Shown here: one piece after another, positions 37,401 to 49,746 of the stretch
Position numbering within the stretch: position 1 is the stretch's first letter
Layout: each line of letters starts with the position of its first letter
Assembly: GCA_020746875.1 (NCBI GenBank)
Contig: JAGTJL010000008.1
Span: 1,798,001-1,862,000, forward strand
Length of the DNA stretch: 64,000 bases
Reading direction: 5' to 3'
Source: Rhexocercosporidium sp. MPI-PUGE-AT-0058
Taxonomy: Eukaryota > Ascomycota > Leotiomycetes > Helotiales
Notes under the pieces: generated by a model
Seen by the model: the letters and a program-made list of their open reading frames with translations, nothing else
Told to the model about the DNA's origin: nothing
Database searches by the model: none
Made by a program: the position numbers and the translations under genes

Positions 37401-39240
37401 TAACTATTCTTATGCGTAAAGTATAATTTAAATTATTATATTAAACTTTTATTTATAAAAGGCGAGCTTTTAAAATAATATTAATATTAAAGCTTTTAAC
37501 GATTACGACGTTTAAAAGGGTTAAATCGCTTATATTCGGTCCGTTAAGACCGTAAAAAGTACCTTTAAAAACTCGAGTACCGCGGCCTTTAATTATTAAG
37601 CTTGACGTTTCGGCCTTAACGCTGTCGTTTATAGTGAATTTAATAAAGCTTTTAAGGACAAGGAAAGCCTTTAAATTTATTAAATAAGTAATAGTTTTAT
37701 TATTAAATAAAGTGTTTTCTATAAGCGGATAACAATTCATATTTATAATAGCGTATACTCTTGTAATAACAAGAGCTTCGTCGAGAAATTCAAGGCTTAT
37801 AAAGCAAGCCTAAACGTTTTTAAGGTATTTTGCTTTTATTAAAATAATCAACTTTAAAGTTATAAGAGTTATTAATACTTAAATAAAAAAGGAATTACCG
37901 AAAGGTAATCCGAAAGCTAATTACGTTATTAATAATATATTTTTATTAAGTTTAATAATTTTTCGGCAAAAGTTAAAGAAGTCGCTCTTTAATCGGAGTC
38001 GAGTCTTCTTAATTTCCTTTATTAATAATAAGTTTTTAAGGTTACTCGCCGTCGAGCCGTCGTAGTAATACCGAAGTCTATAATAATTAATAGCCTTATA
38101 GCGGTAAAAGTAATGCTTATATAGGCAAGTATTTACTTACGTATTTAGCAATTGATTTCGTTAAGTCGACAGGGTTACGGAAGCATTTAATCTTCTTTTA
38201 AAAATAATATATAAGCCTATTGTCTTTTATTATTTAAAGGCTATAAGTAATTCCTTATTAAGAGTAAATAATTAATTAACGTAATTAAATAAAAAGTATT
38301 AATTTATTATTTTAAGGGTATTATTTTTTAATAATTTAAAGTGCCGTTCACGCGCTTATTTTAGTGCGAGCTTCTCTTACACCGCCTTAATAAAGTTAAG
38401 TACTATTAGCGGTCTTTTAACGTTTAATAAATCGTATAAGAAAGTATTTTAATAAGCCGCTCTTTATTCTTAAAGTTATTCCTTAAGATTGACTTGCCTT
38501 ACCTTAATAATAACGAGCTTCTTTTTATAAATAGACTATATTAGCGTATAAGTACTTATTTCTAAAAGGGCGTAATTTCTTTTAAGGATTTAAAGGAGTA
38601 ATTAAAAAGTCTATGACTTTAATTAAGAGTCTTTATTTATTATTTTAATTAATTATTCCTTTTTTATATAAACTTACTCGTTCTTATATTCCTTAACTAC
38701 TCTTTAATAAATAAAGGGATTAATTATTTCTTAAATCTACTTATAGGCTGTCTTACAGGCTCGAGCCTTTTTTATTTATTATACGAGCTTTTTTACGTAT
38801 TCTTTTATAAAAGTAATATATATTAAAGTCATATTCTTAATTATGGCCTTTGCCAGTGGTAATACGCTCGGCTTAAGGCCCTTCTCTATAAGGTCGTAAG
38901 CATCTTCGTCTTATTTTACTTAAGCTTAAAAGTTATATTTAATAACTTTTTTATTTTATTATATTTTAAATCGTTTAATAATAAGGGTTTCGGTTCAGCG
39001 TCGAAAAGGTTAAGAGTAATTAATAACGTAGGGTTTATTAAATTTTATATTTTATAAAAGATATAAAAAGATTTAAACGCCTAATACTAAGGAGTTTAAG
39101 TGCGCTTATTATAATTAAAAGGAGTTCGATTGTTTAAAAAAGAGGCTAAAGTTAAGTTTATTATAATAAAGGAGTTGCTTTCGTGAGCTTTAAATATTTA
39201 ATAAAGGAAGAAGGACTGGAGAGGTATTGAGTCCAGTTGT
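34500..39240 (-). mobile_element. Ty1/copia remnant H
   Basis: Minus-strand translation near 34,560-34,720 gives a copia RT block (GLKDLPAL..YGDFT, then FYVDNI). Integrase C-terminal sequence lies near 36,450-37,000 (SPNEVF and a decayed RAY box), and gag-like sequence lies further right. The order RT-left, integrase-right on the minus strand is copia-like. RNase H is missing on the left, so the element is 3'-truncated against element C. A frame of about 95 codons at 37,453-37,740 survives, consistent with protease or integrase N-terminal sequence, but I cannot place it. No LTR pair was identified. Confidence 0.65.
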
Positions 39241-39624
39241 TCGGCTTTTATATTCGTCTAAAATAAAATAGAAAAATTAATAAAAAAACAGCGGTGTAAA
39301 TTACATTTTATAATAGTGTGGAAAACTTTGCAACGTATAAATGTTTTCTACTTATAAACTTATCTCATAGGCTTTATTTAAATTAATAGCGCATAAAAGG
39401 AAGAATATTAACTTAATAGCTTTGTTAACAGGGCTTATAATTATAGTGTAAAAGTGAATTAAAGTACTATAAGTAGTTATAATTAAATTAAAGTGATTAA
39501 TTATTATTTTAAAAGCTCCTAAGATTAGGAGAAGACAGTTGTTCTCCTGAAGGCGGTCTATAGTAACAGAACCTAATTAGGTCACGTGCAGTGCCAAGAG
39601 AGCAGCTGCCCGTGCCTATACAAC
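39241..39624. other. Possible 5' LTR or leader of element H
   Basis: This stretch is less AT-biased than its neighbours and contains short inverted segments (AAGATTAGGAGAAG..TTCTCCTGAAGG near 39,518-39,555) and a CACGTG box at 39,584. It sits where the 5' LTR of minus-strand element H would be, but I found no second copy to prove it. Confidence 0.3.
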
Positions 39625-42600
39625 AAATATACATTTATAAAGTAAAGGTTTTTATTAAGCTTAATATATAATAAGCTTTTTATTATATTTATATATCTCC
39701 TGAGAGTAAAGACTACACGACTTTTTGTATTTAATACGACACGTATAAATATAAAGTCTTTCCCTTTAGCTTAATTAACGGTTCGGCGACCTTTTAACGA
39801 TTTATTAACGACATTTTAATAAAGCACTTAAACGACTTTTACGCGGCTTATATAAACGATATTCTTATATACTCGTCAACTCCCGAGGAACACAAGGTTT
39901 ATATTAAAAAAGTAATAATAATATTATAAGCACACAGACTTTAAGCCGACATTAAAAAATCCGAGTTTAATATATAAAAAAAATAAAGTTTTTAAGATTT
40001 ATAATTAAAGTTAATAATATAAAAATAAACCCGGAAAAAGTTAACGTAATTAAGAACTAGTAATACGCTAATAATATATAAAGTATATAAAGTTACTTTA
40101 GTTTTTATAACTTTTATCGCCGGTTTATTAAAGACTATAATTATATTACTTAACTCCTTATAATACTTATTGAGAAAGACGTCCCTTTTAACTTCGATTA
40201 TATTTATAAAAACGCATAAGAAAATCTTCGAGAAGCCCTTTAATTTACGCCGGTCTTTTACTATTACGACTTAATAAAGTAAACGCGACTAAAGATTAAT
40301 TTATTTAACAGAGTCGTTATTAAGATTTTATTTTAATTTTAAGAAAATAATACTTTTTATTTTATAAAATACTTTTTTAAAATTATAATAAATCTTAAGC
40401 TTAATTACTTAATTTATAATAAGAAAATATTAACGATTTTCCGGTTATTTAAGTAATATTAGCCGGAGTTATTAAGCGCTTAAAAAACGTTTTCGTTTAT
40501 ATAAATTATTAAGCCTTAAAGTACTTTATAATTATTAAAAACCTTACGGTTAAGTAAGCTTAATAGGCCGAGTTCTTCATAGATTTTTATTTTATGATTA
40601 TATATTATATTAAAACTATTAATACGTTAGCCAATACCTTATTTCGACGGGATTAAGACCTCACGGTTATAAAGGCATAAAAGCGAGTTATTTATAATTA
40701 ATAATTAATTTTAATTAATAAAATTAATTAAAAAGTCGCTAGTAATTTCTAGCTTCCCGTCGTCGATTTTATAAACGCTTATATTAAGGTCGTAAAAATA
40801 ATACCCTTAATACTTATTAAGGTCTTAATCTTAAGGGACGAATTAAAGCCTAAGCTAAACGTAGGAATATTAATAGACTTAAAGACCTTTATTATAAAAA
40901 AGCTTAACTTTAACTTTATAATAACTTATAATATCGCGGAATATAATATTATTAATTAAGTGCTCTTAATTAATAAGTCCTCGCCTTCGCTAAAGCCTTT
41001 TTAATAAAAAGTTAAAAAATAATTATTAAATTATAATTTAATAAACGATAAGTTACTTTTTTAAAGACGCCTAAAAGTGCCCTTAAAACCGCCGGAGTTT
41101 CGCATAATATTAATTTAACACGTATACTCTTAGCCATTAATAATATATATAAGAATTAAAAAGATAAAAGCATTATTAAGTCGTAAATATTATTAAAATA
41201 GCCTTACTATAAACGTAGCTCGGTATATAATAAATTACAGTTGCTCTTAATAAAAAGTTAAAAAAGATAAAACTTTTAATTTCTTACACTTCTTATTAAT
41301 CCTTATTCGTTTATATTAATACCTTATAATAGACTTTATAAAACTATTATTAAATAAGCATAGTTATAACTTCGTTATAGTTATTATTAATTATTTATTT
41401 AAGAACCCGATTTTAATACTTTATAATAATATAATTACCGCTAAAGGCATAGCTATTCTTTTCCTTATTTATTAAACTTATTATTTCGACATGCCGAATT
41501 TTATTATTTTAAACCGAGGGCCTTAATTCGTCTTCTTTTTTTAAAAAGAGTATTATTATATTTTTAAAATTAAAATAAAACTTATAATAATATATAACTT
41601 AAACGTTAACGGCTAAACGGAAGTAACGAACTAATATATTAAATAACGGCTTCGTCCCTTTTATTATTATTATTAAGACAATTAAAGTGACTTTTTATTA
41701 ATTATAAACATCGCTTAATTAATATTACTATACAAATCCTTAAATAATTTATTCTCTTTTCGGCTATTTAACGGCGTTAAGCCACGGACTTTTTAAGATT
41801 TAATTAACTTAAAACCTTTAATTATAATAATAAAGAAACTCAATTGCAAAAAGGCCTTATAAATAATATTATAAATAAAAAAAGTTACGAAAATTACATA
41901 ATTATTTTTAAAAAATTAATAAGAAAAAATAAAATAATTAACGAACCGGGGGCGACGCGCTATTAATTAAGACGTTAGCGACTTAATATTAGTCGACACT
42001 CGAAATTAAAATATCGATCGACTTTTAAAAAAAGCTTTTTAATAAATAATATAGCCTAATTAAGATATTTATAAAAGAAGGAAAGAGTTAAAGAGTTAAG
42101 CTCTTAAAGGACTAGTAAATATATCCCGTCTTTTACTTTTACTTACTTTATAAATACGTTAACGACCTCTTATTTAAATAAGTTAAAGCTACGCCGGCAC
42201 TTATTTAGTTATTATTTAAATAAAATAAGTAAGAAATTAAAAGTATTTTTAGCTTTAAAGTCATAAAAAATAAGCTATTCTATTATATTAAGTGGTTAGG
42301 CGCCGATAAAGACTTATAATAATATCCGTGCTCGAATGCTATAACCGCACCTTATATAATTAAAAACTTTTATTTTAATAATAAAGTAATTAAAAAACCT
42401 CTAAAAATATTACTTTAATAATTAAAAGCATATAATATTAATATTAATAATTATAATAAATTAAAAGACAATACGATTATAACTATAACTACGTAGACAT
42501 AGTTTTTCGGGAGGAAAGAATAATATTACGATTCTATAAGCCTTGTATTTTAACCGAGCGAGTTCGACATCGCTTGTAGCATTGCCTTAGCATAGAAATC

Positions 42601-42780
42601 ATGGCGCTAAGCCTAATCGAGAAAGGCTAGGGGGACCTTTTATATATTTATATTAAAGCTCTTTCTTATAAAAAACTCTCTTTTTCTCCTTATCTTTTCT
42701 TCTCGATTCTGAGCGTAACATCGGGCCTAAATACAAAGCTAAAGTTAACTCGCCGTATTAACCTCATACAAGCCGTAACA
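39625..42780 (+). mobile_element. 5'-truncated Ty3/gypsy copy A3
   Basis: A3 is colinear with A1 from inside the RT (A1 position about 5,085) to the 3' LTR end, without element B. It begins abruptly in RT at about 39,625 and ends with a complete LTR. It carries the unoccupied version of the site where B entered A1 (GCTTA at 40,558-40,562). Integrase and chromodomain relics are at about 41,320-41,650 and 42,270-42,330. It is heavily mutated, with essentially no open frame above 50 codons. Confidence 0.88.
42524..42780 (+). repeat. 3' LTR of A3
   Basis: The LTR is 257 bp, from TATTACGATTCT to AAGCCGTAACA. It is the GC-richest right half among the plus-strand A LTRs and keeps the CA end. Confidence 0.9.
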
Positions 42781-42846
42781 CTAGGATCGTACCCTTAATA
42801 TAGTCGAATAACTAAATTAGTCTCCACCTAATTCATATACCTTTTT

Positions 42847-42913
42847 GGGCCCGTTGGCCCGGTGGTAAAGCTATTCACCTACCGGTTGCAGGCACTCGAA
42901 CCCCTATCGTCAC
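42847..42913 (+). repeat. Candidate tRNA-derived SINE fragment
   Basis: A short GC-rich block stands out in AT-rich DNA. TGGCCCGGTGG at 42,855-42,865 fits the tRNA A-box pattern, and ACTCGAACCCC at 42,894-42,904 resembles a B box. GGGCCCG at the start could be an acceptor-like arm. I could not fold a full cloverleaf, and the anticodon arm looks disrupted. It is therefore more likely a SINE head or dead tRNA than a working tRNA gene. At under 100 bp it would also be too short to attract RIP. Confidence 0.35.
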
Positions 42914-43620
42914 AAATAAGTAAATATTAAGTGACTTATACCTTACTTTTAAAAGTAAATAATTATCTCGCTTAATACCCTTGAATATCGTCTTTTACTT
43001 TATTACTCTTTTTCCTTCTTTTCCTCTTTAATAACTTTATTATACTTTTTTATAATACTTTTAAAAAAGCTTTACGCGTCTCTTTATATTTATATTAGTC
43101 TTTTTATACTTCTTAGCACTTATTATATCGTTTTTGCTGCTTAAACTTACATTTTTAAATATTATATTTAAGTAAACTTCAGCTTTAATAAGATTAAAGT
43201 GATTCTTTTAAAATATATTGATTTATAATTATTATTTTAAATGAATTCTCGACTCCTTTTCTTATAATATAAAATCCGACTTTTCTTATAAAATAGAAAT
43301 CGATTCTTATAACGCGTCGAATTCGTTAATATTCCTTTATACTTTAAGCTAGCGTATTTTTAACGACCCTATTTTTTTATACTTTTACTTTAATAAATCT
43401 TTTATAATCCTTTTTAATTTCTTAATCGTTATTAAAAATAAAAGGAAATATATTAAGAGTATATTTAAAAAGTAAGAATATATAAATATATAAAGTTAAA
43501 GGCGGATAAGTAGCCGGAGGACGGTCTTTTTACTTTTAAAGTTTAAATATCTGCAAAAAAATCCTGCGGCAGACGTCGGACGCAGGCGCTCTGGCGCCTT
43601 TTTGGCGCTTCGGTGCTTTT
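42914..43620. other. AT-rich spacer with a short GC island
   Basis: The interval 42,914-43,495 shows nothing but RIP-type sequence. The interval 43,500-43,620 is suddenly GC-richer, with GGCGCC-type inverted repeats (GCGCTCTGGCGCCTTTTTGGCGC around 43,586-43,608) immediately before the D2 LTR. An open minus-strand frame that runs from D2 through this island is not convincing as a gene. Confidence 0.35.
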
Positions 43621-43959
43621 TGAAAAGAAGAGATTTGGTGTGAAATGATGATTCCATTACTTCGGGGGAAACTAAGTCTATATAACTACTTTTAGGCGCC
43701 AAGCTATTTAGCTCTCGCATCGGCTATTTGCTCTCGCATCGGCTATTTGCTCTCGCATCGGTTATTAACTTTATATTAAAACTAGCTTTGTATTAAGACT
43801 AGCTTTATATTACCAGAGCTTTCGAGGTTCAAAGCACAGAAGCCGAGGCTTTATGCGAAGCCGGAGCTTTATGCAAAAGTAGTTGAGTTATAGAAAAGTA
43901 TACTTAATATAATCTTATATTATTAAGCGAGTTTAGCCGAGGCTTAATATAATCTTATA
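43621..43959 (-). repeat. D-family copia LTR, copy D2
   Basis: This 339-bp LTR matches D1. It includes three exact or near-exact 19-bp tandem units (GCTCTCGCATCGGCTATTT, 43,711-43,767), where D1 has one. It is followed by GCCCCTCG (43,960-43,967), which reads CGAGGGGC on the minus strand, a good polypurine tract. D2 is therefore the 3' LTR of a minus-strand element whose body lies to the right. Confidence 0.75.
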
Positions 43960-44760
43960 GCCCCTCGTAAAATATATTATAATTCACTTATTTATATCTT
44001 ATCTTATATTCTTGTTTATATTTATTTTATATTTCTTATATATTTTATTATTTTATTTATTTATATATCTTATATATTTATTTTATATGTTTTTATATAT
44101 ATTTTATTATTTATTTATATATTTGTTTTATTTTTATATTTAAGCAACTCTTAGGTTTAAAGCAGTTATAAAAGCTAATTGTTTATTATTATCTAAAGCT
44201 TTTATAAAGCTATTAGCTAATTAAACTATTATATTAACGTATAATAAATCTAATTTATTATTAGCTATTTCATTCGTATAAAGTAATAGCTTATATCGAT
44301 ATGTTTACTTCTTTTATGAAATTCAAGGTTATTAACTAGTTTTAAAGCTGATTCGCTATCTATTAATAGCTTTAGTATAAGTATTATTTTATTATAAAGA
44401 AAGTTATTAAAATAATTTATTAAAGTATATAAATATAATATTTCTTTTATTATTTCTTTAAAAGCTATATACTTAACTTTATAGCTTAATAAAGCTATTG
44501 TTTTTTTAAAGCATATTAGGCTAACTTATAATATAGTTATTAATTAAGAATAAAAAGCCGCTAGTGCTTTTACAGGAGTTAATATCTCTACTCCAGTCGG
44601 CATTTATATAGCCTAGCAGTTTTAGGAAAGTTTTATTATAATTATGTCGGATAGATGTGGAGCAGGCTTTTAGTAGTTCAAGAGCTTTACGATTAACGTA
44701 GAAAGCAAGGGTTTAAAAGATTTAGAAAAGTAAGCGTTACCCTTTATAAGAAAAGATTAT
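43960..44760 (-). mobile_element. 3' end of a Ty1/copia element (RNase H) next to LTR D2
   Basis: Starting from the polypurine tract, minus-strand translation gives copia RNase H in reverse order of coordinates: RDINS.KSTSGFLF near 44,545-44,590, LLIDSESALKLVNNLEFH and KRSKHIDISYYFIR near 44,280-44,380. These are the standard terminal motifs of copia pol, so LTR D is the LTR of this copia family. The element is cut at about 44,760, and RT and upstream parts are not contiguous. Confidence 0.7.
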
Positions 44761-47059
44761 AACCTAAGTATATATATACGTAAGTATTTACAAGAGTATA
44801 TATATAATTAATAAATTACGCTAAGGCGCGATACATTCTTATAATGAGGCTTTATTATATAAATAAGCCTTATTATTTAAAGGCGCATAAGTAGTCGAGA
44901 AATATAATATAAACTCCTTAAGTATATATATTAATTCTTAATAAAAGCATGCCGCCGAGTAATAAATTAATGCTTTTAAAATATTATAATAAATGAAAAT
45001 ATTAATACGCGCTTTAAAAATATAATATGCGAAGACTTTATATATTAACATGAGTAGTCTATTAAGTAATTAATATTAATAATAAATGAAAATATAAACA
45101 CGTATTTAGACTATATATAATTAAATAAATAAAATTTAAATATATAGCCAAGCTATAGTAATTAAGTAAACAAAATCTTAATTATTATGTCTAACGCGTG
45201 TAAATCGTAGGTTTTAAAAGTAAGGCTAAAATAAGGTTTAGTTTACAGTTAAAATCTCGTGCCGTCCCGTCTAATCATTAAGTTATTAAGTTATAATTAG
45301 TGAATTTAATCCTTTTAAAGTAATTATTATATATAATAGAAAGCCGCAATAATATATACTAGCCTCTTATTAACTTATGTAATACGCCGCCTCCTGGGTT
45401 AGTGGGTTTATTATTAATTTAAGCGTCCCATACCGTAATAACGCGATTACAATTACTTTTAAGAATATATATATATTGACCTTTATATTATTATAATTAA
45501 CTTTTACTTAATATTAACGCACTTTATGCTCGCGTGCCTGCCTACTTACTTATTTCTTTCTTTTATTTTTTAATCTTTTACTTCTTTTAATAAATTCTCC
45601 TTAATTATTAATTATGCCTTTAAAGCTTTTAAAATAACGACTACGCGCATTAATAAATAAATCGTAACTCGTTAAATAAATTCTTCTTTAATTTAATTTC
45701 TTAACTTTATTTTTAAGTGACTTTAATACCGTTAAATTAATCGTTAATAATTATATTATAAGATTTTAAAGATGAGTTCGATGACTAAAAAGTATTTAAT
45801 AATAAGCTTATTAATAAGCTTTTTAATAATCCTTTTCTTACTCGTTTAGTCGTTAAAATAAATCCTAAAAATAATTAATAATATTTTTCTTTATGTAAAG
45901 ATAAAAATGCGCTTATTAATAACTTTAATAATAAGTCAATTCTCCCTTAATCTTTTTGTATTAAGTTAAGCTCGCTATTTAAAAAGACTTTTACGCATTC
46001 TTTTAATATTTTATTATTATTAATTATATTAAATAAAAGCGTTATTATATTAAATAAAAATGGATTTTAATATACTCTTTTTACTTCGCGCGTCTCACGT
46101 CTTAGTTCGACTCTCTTTTTTACCTCTCTTCTTGCTTTTAAGACTTACACTCGTTCTTTATTAACTTTTAGAAAGCGTAAATCGTCTCGTACTTTATTTA
46201 AGCCTCGCTTTTTTATTAAGCGCGCTCGAGGTATATATATATTATTTTAAAGTTTGCTTTTTATTAATAACTTATTTTATTTATATTAATTAAGATTTAG
46301 AAAAGGAGTTTGTGGATTTTTATTTATTATATATTTACGCTATTATTTATAGCCGTAGTAATCGTAAACATTACTTTACTAATACTCTTGCTATTAAAAG
46401 TTAATATTATAATTATACCTTTAATTATAAGTGCGATTCCGTTACGGGAGATATATTTAAATATAATAAAAAATTAATTATAGCTATAGACTTTAATAAT
46501 AAAAAGTATAATAATTACATTATAATTAACTAAGTATTTTATTAATTAATTCACAAAGTATTAAAAAGTATAAAATTATTTTAAAAGCCTTAATAAAAGA
46601 CTTAGTAAATAATAAGGAGTTTAATAAGGACATAAAATTAAATCTTTTAGTGCGCTTTTAAAAGCTAAGTCTAAAGCGTAATAAAAAGAATAATTTTAAT
46701 AATAATATTAATATTAAATCTTTAGCGGAGTTTAATAATCTTATATAAAGTTTAAAGAAGTTCGTAAAGGTCTTAAAGACAATAATTACTCGCTAATTTA
46801 GGCTTAAGTAAATTCTTTTTGCGTTTTTAATAAATTATTTATGGACTCGGACTGGATTTAAATAGACTTTACTTAAGCTTAAGTTAAATTTAAGTGGACT
46901 TTGCCTAGGCTCGGGCTGGATTTCGCGTTTATTTTCGGCGTTTCTAAAGCGTAAATACTTAAAATATTAAATTAAAAAAGTTTTATAAATAAAAAATTAC
47001 ATAAAATGTTTTTAATATATATATAATAAATGTATTTAAAGCTTTTTAATTTAAGATTA
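44761..47059. other. RIP-type AT-rich DNA of uncertain origin
   Basis: No recognisable transposon protein could be read in either strand. A run of relatively normal bases near 45,255-45,290 and 46,845-46,930 (CGGACTGGATTT, CTCGGGCTGGATTT) hints at a DNA transposon or LTR edge, but I found no matched terminal repeats. Confidence 0.35.
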
Positions 47060-49387
47060 ATAATTACTAAAGTTTAAAAGTACTTTAAAAAGCTCGAATT
47101 TTTAATAAGACAAATTCTTCGTGAGCCTATTAATAAATATATTAATAATTAAAAGATATATTATTTTAAATAATTTATAAATATATTCTTACTTAAGTTA
47201 TATATTTTAAATATTTATATAATAAAGCTTAATAATAATCCTCTTAATATTATTTATAATTAGTTTAATTATTTATTAATTATTATAAAAGATCTCTTAA
47301 GTCTTATTAATATTAAAAACTAAGTTTTAAAAGAATTATTAAAAAGTTATAATTTCCTTTTCGATGTGTTTTAACGCTAGTAATTCCGCTTTAGTAGTCG
47401 ACGTAATAATCGTAAATTGCCTTAATGCTTTTCAAATTATTAGCCCGCCGAATAATAAAATTATATAACCTGAAAATAATTTCTGAGTTTCGACGTTATT
47501 TACGAAAGATATATTTAAAATAATATAAAGCGCTCTTTTTTAATTACTTTTATATATAATTCCTAAAAAGCGCGTATTAAATAAGTAATAAATAAGTTAA
47601 TATATAATTATAAAATACTTTAGACTAAGATTTATTATAAACTATAAGAGCTAAGCGATCGCAAAAGCTACGTCTAGTCTTATAACGATCGCTATATATA
47701 ATACCGACTTAACTCTCTTTTAATAAGCTTTAATATATTTCTGTAAAGCTTATTATTTATATTTAATAAAATTAATTTAAAGAAGCGGTATTATAAGACA
47801 CCTCTTATTAACTTACTTAAATTTTTAAATAATCTTCTTAATATACTAATTATAAATTAAAGAAATAATCTTACGCTTTCTGTTGCGTATTATCTTAATC
47901 CTTAAGAATTATTTAATATCTTTAAAATTATATATATTATACGCTTAATTTAGTCGCTTAATAAAATCCTATCCGAGCTTTAAGTCGTTTCGGTAATAAA
48001 GCACTTAAATGTTATTTACGTAAAAAAGAATACGGATTTTATAATTAAGGTTTGTAAATATATATAGTTTCTTTAAATATAAAATTAACCTTAAATTTAT
48101 TAACGTTTTATTAATATATTTATACTATAAGTATAGAGAGTCACGCATCCCGTAAAGAGCGCGATTAACTCGTAATATATATCCCGGCTTGTCAAAATTT
48201 AAAGGGAATTTATAATATACGATTTCGCCGTTTATATTTTAAAGAACGTTAATAAACGCATTAATTACGTCGAAGTATTTAATTTCCAAGTTAAAATGGG
48301 CTACGAGCGCTATAGCAATTTAAAAGGATTTAATTAAGAGCGTACTAGCGTATATAAAGACAATTGTTAATTTATTTTAAAAATTACCTTATATAATAAT
48401 TCGGAATTTATATTTTAAAATATATCCCTTTAAATCTAGCTTATACTTAAAGACTTACATAAGCGGGACAAGCGTTAATATAATGCTTAAATTAAACACT
48501 TTTAAGGTTTAATAATTTTGTTTATTTATTATTTCTATTTCTAGGCTTATATCTTTTTTAAATTACTCTTTTATTAAGTAATTCTTAAGATTATTTTATT
48601 ATTTTAATTTAAATAAAAAATCTTAAACTTTAATTTTTAAAAGTAAGATTTTCTGTTTTAGTAATTAGCGACTCAATTATATTATTATTATAATTATATA
48701 ATATATAGTCTTCATTAAATCTCGAAGATTATTTTACTCTTTTAATAATATATATTAATTAAGTATAAGCCCTTAAAGCATTTAATCGATTTCAGACCAA
48801 AAATTATTGTATTAGTCGAGGATTTAATTACCCCCGAAATTAAGCTTACCCCTAAGCTTAGGGTTGCCCTTATTAAGGCGTGTTTATTTAAGAATAATTA
48901 TAAGTATTATAAATACTTTATTGTCTTAATCCTTTTATAATCTTCTTCTTTTTTTTTTACTTTTAATTAACTTTTTTACTTTTGCCGAATTTTTAATAAA
49001 TATACTTAATTTTAATTAAACTTCTTCTATTATAATTTAAGAGCGTATTACTCTCGCCTATTTTACTTTCGTCGTTCGAGCACTTTATACTTTAATTTAA
49101 AAATATAATATTAAAATTATTACTAAAGACTTTTTTTATAATTAAAGTCTCGACGGTATTTAAATCTTAATACGTAATAATTAAGGCGGATCCCACGCTT
49201 AATCTTATAATACGTTCGAATCTTAATTAATAAGTTATATATTCTCACGCGAGTCGAATGCCTTTAAGTCTTATTTTATACTTAAAGTAAACTCTTAATT
49301 TAACGCACTTTCTTTTAATTCTTTATTTAATTTAAAAAGGCCCTTTAAAGCAAAAGTATATTTTAAAATTAAAAGTTTATTTATAAG
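47060..49387 (-). mobile_element. Ty1/copia remnant G, up to the isochore edge
   Basis: Minus-strand RT near 48,020-48,220 reads RALYGMRDSLYL.YKYINKTLI followed by FYVNNI.VLYY, the copia RT core. RNase H continues left with a STTKAELLALKHIEKE motif near 47,350-47,400 and a decayed C-terminal motif near 47,090. Sequence to the right up to 49,387 is AT-rich and probably the linker and integrase of the same element. G is related to H, and both have a CCCCCGA-type stretch upstream of RT. Confidence 0.65.
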
Positions 49388-49746
49388 CCAGTCAGCTCAG
49401 CAAGTTGCTCAGCTGATGGCTGACTGATTGGCTGATCGGCCACTCTGCATCCCATCCCATCCCATCCTTCCAGGACCTAATCACTTCAGAACCGTGCCCT
49501 CCTGCAATTCTTATCTTGTAATCTTATATCCACCCTCTTCAAATAAGCCTTGATGTAACGAGAGTGGCATGTTGCAGGATCTTCACTTCAGTTGGGCCGG
49601 AAGAAGAATCCCCCGGTCATTTATCATCATGTCCAACTTGCTTCGTAGCGTTTTCATTCCTTTTTGTTTTGTTCTCAAATCGTGCGTGGCCTTTGTTGAG
49701 GTTATAGATTGGGTAACTTGTAGGAAAATAAGCCGCATATAAGATC
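49388..49746. other. Start of the gene island, permease upstream region
   Basis: Base composition changes within a few bases of 49,387 from TA-rich to balanced. The first 70 bases contain imperfect CAGCTCAG/CTGACTG repeats and a CATCCCATCCCATCC tract (about 49,448-49,467). No other gene is visible here. It presumably holds the permease promoter. Confidence 0.5.

Noticed and set aside
43496..43720. 74-codon minus-strand frame before and into LTR D2
   Set aside because: It straddles the boundary of an LTR and a GC patch, and the D1 copy does not keep the frame.
45231..46960. Possible hAT transposon (CTCGTGCCGTCCCGTC near 45,254 and CTCGGGCTGG near 46,908)
   Set aside because: No matched inverted ends or transposase motif could be read, so calling an element would be guesswork.
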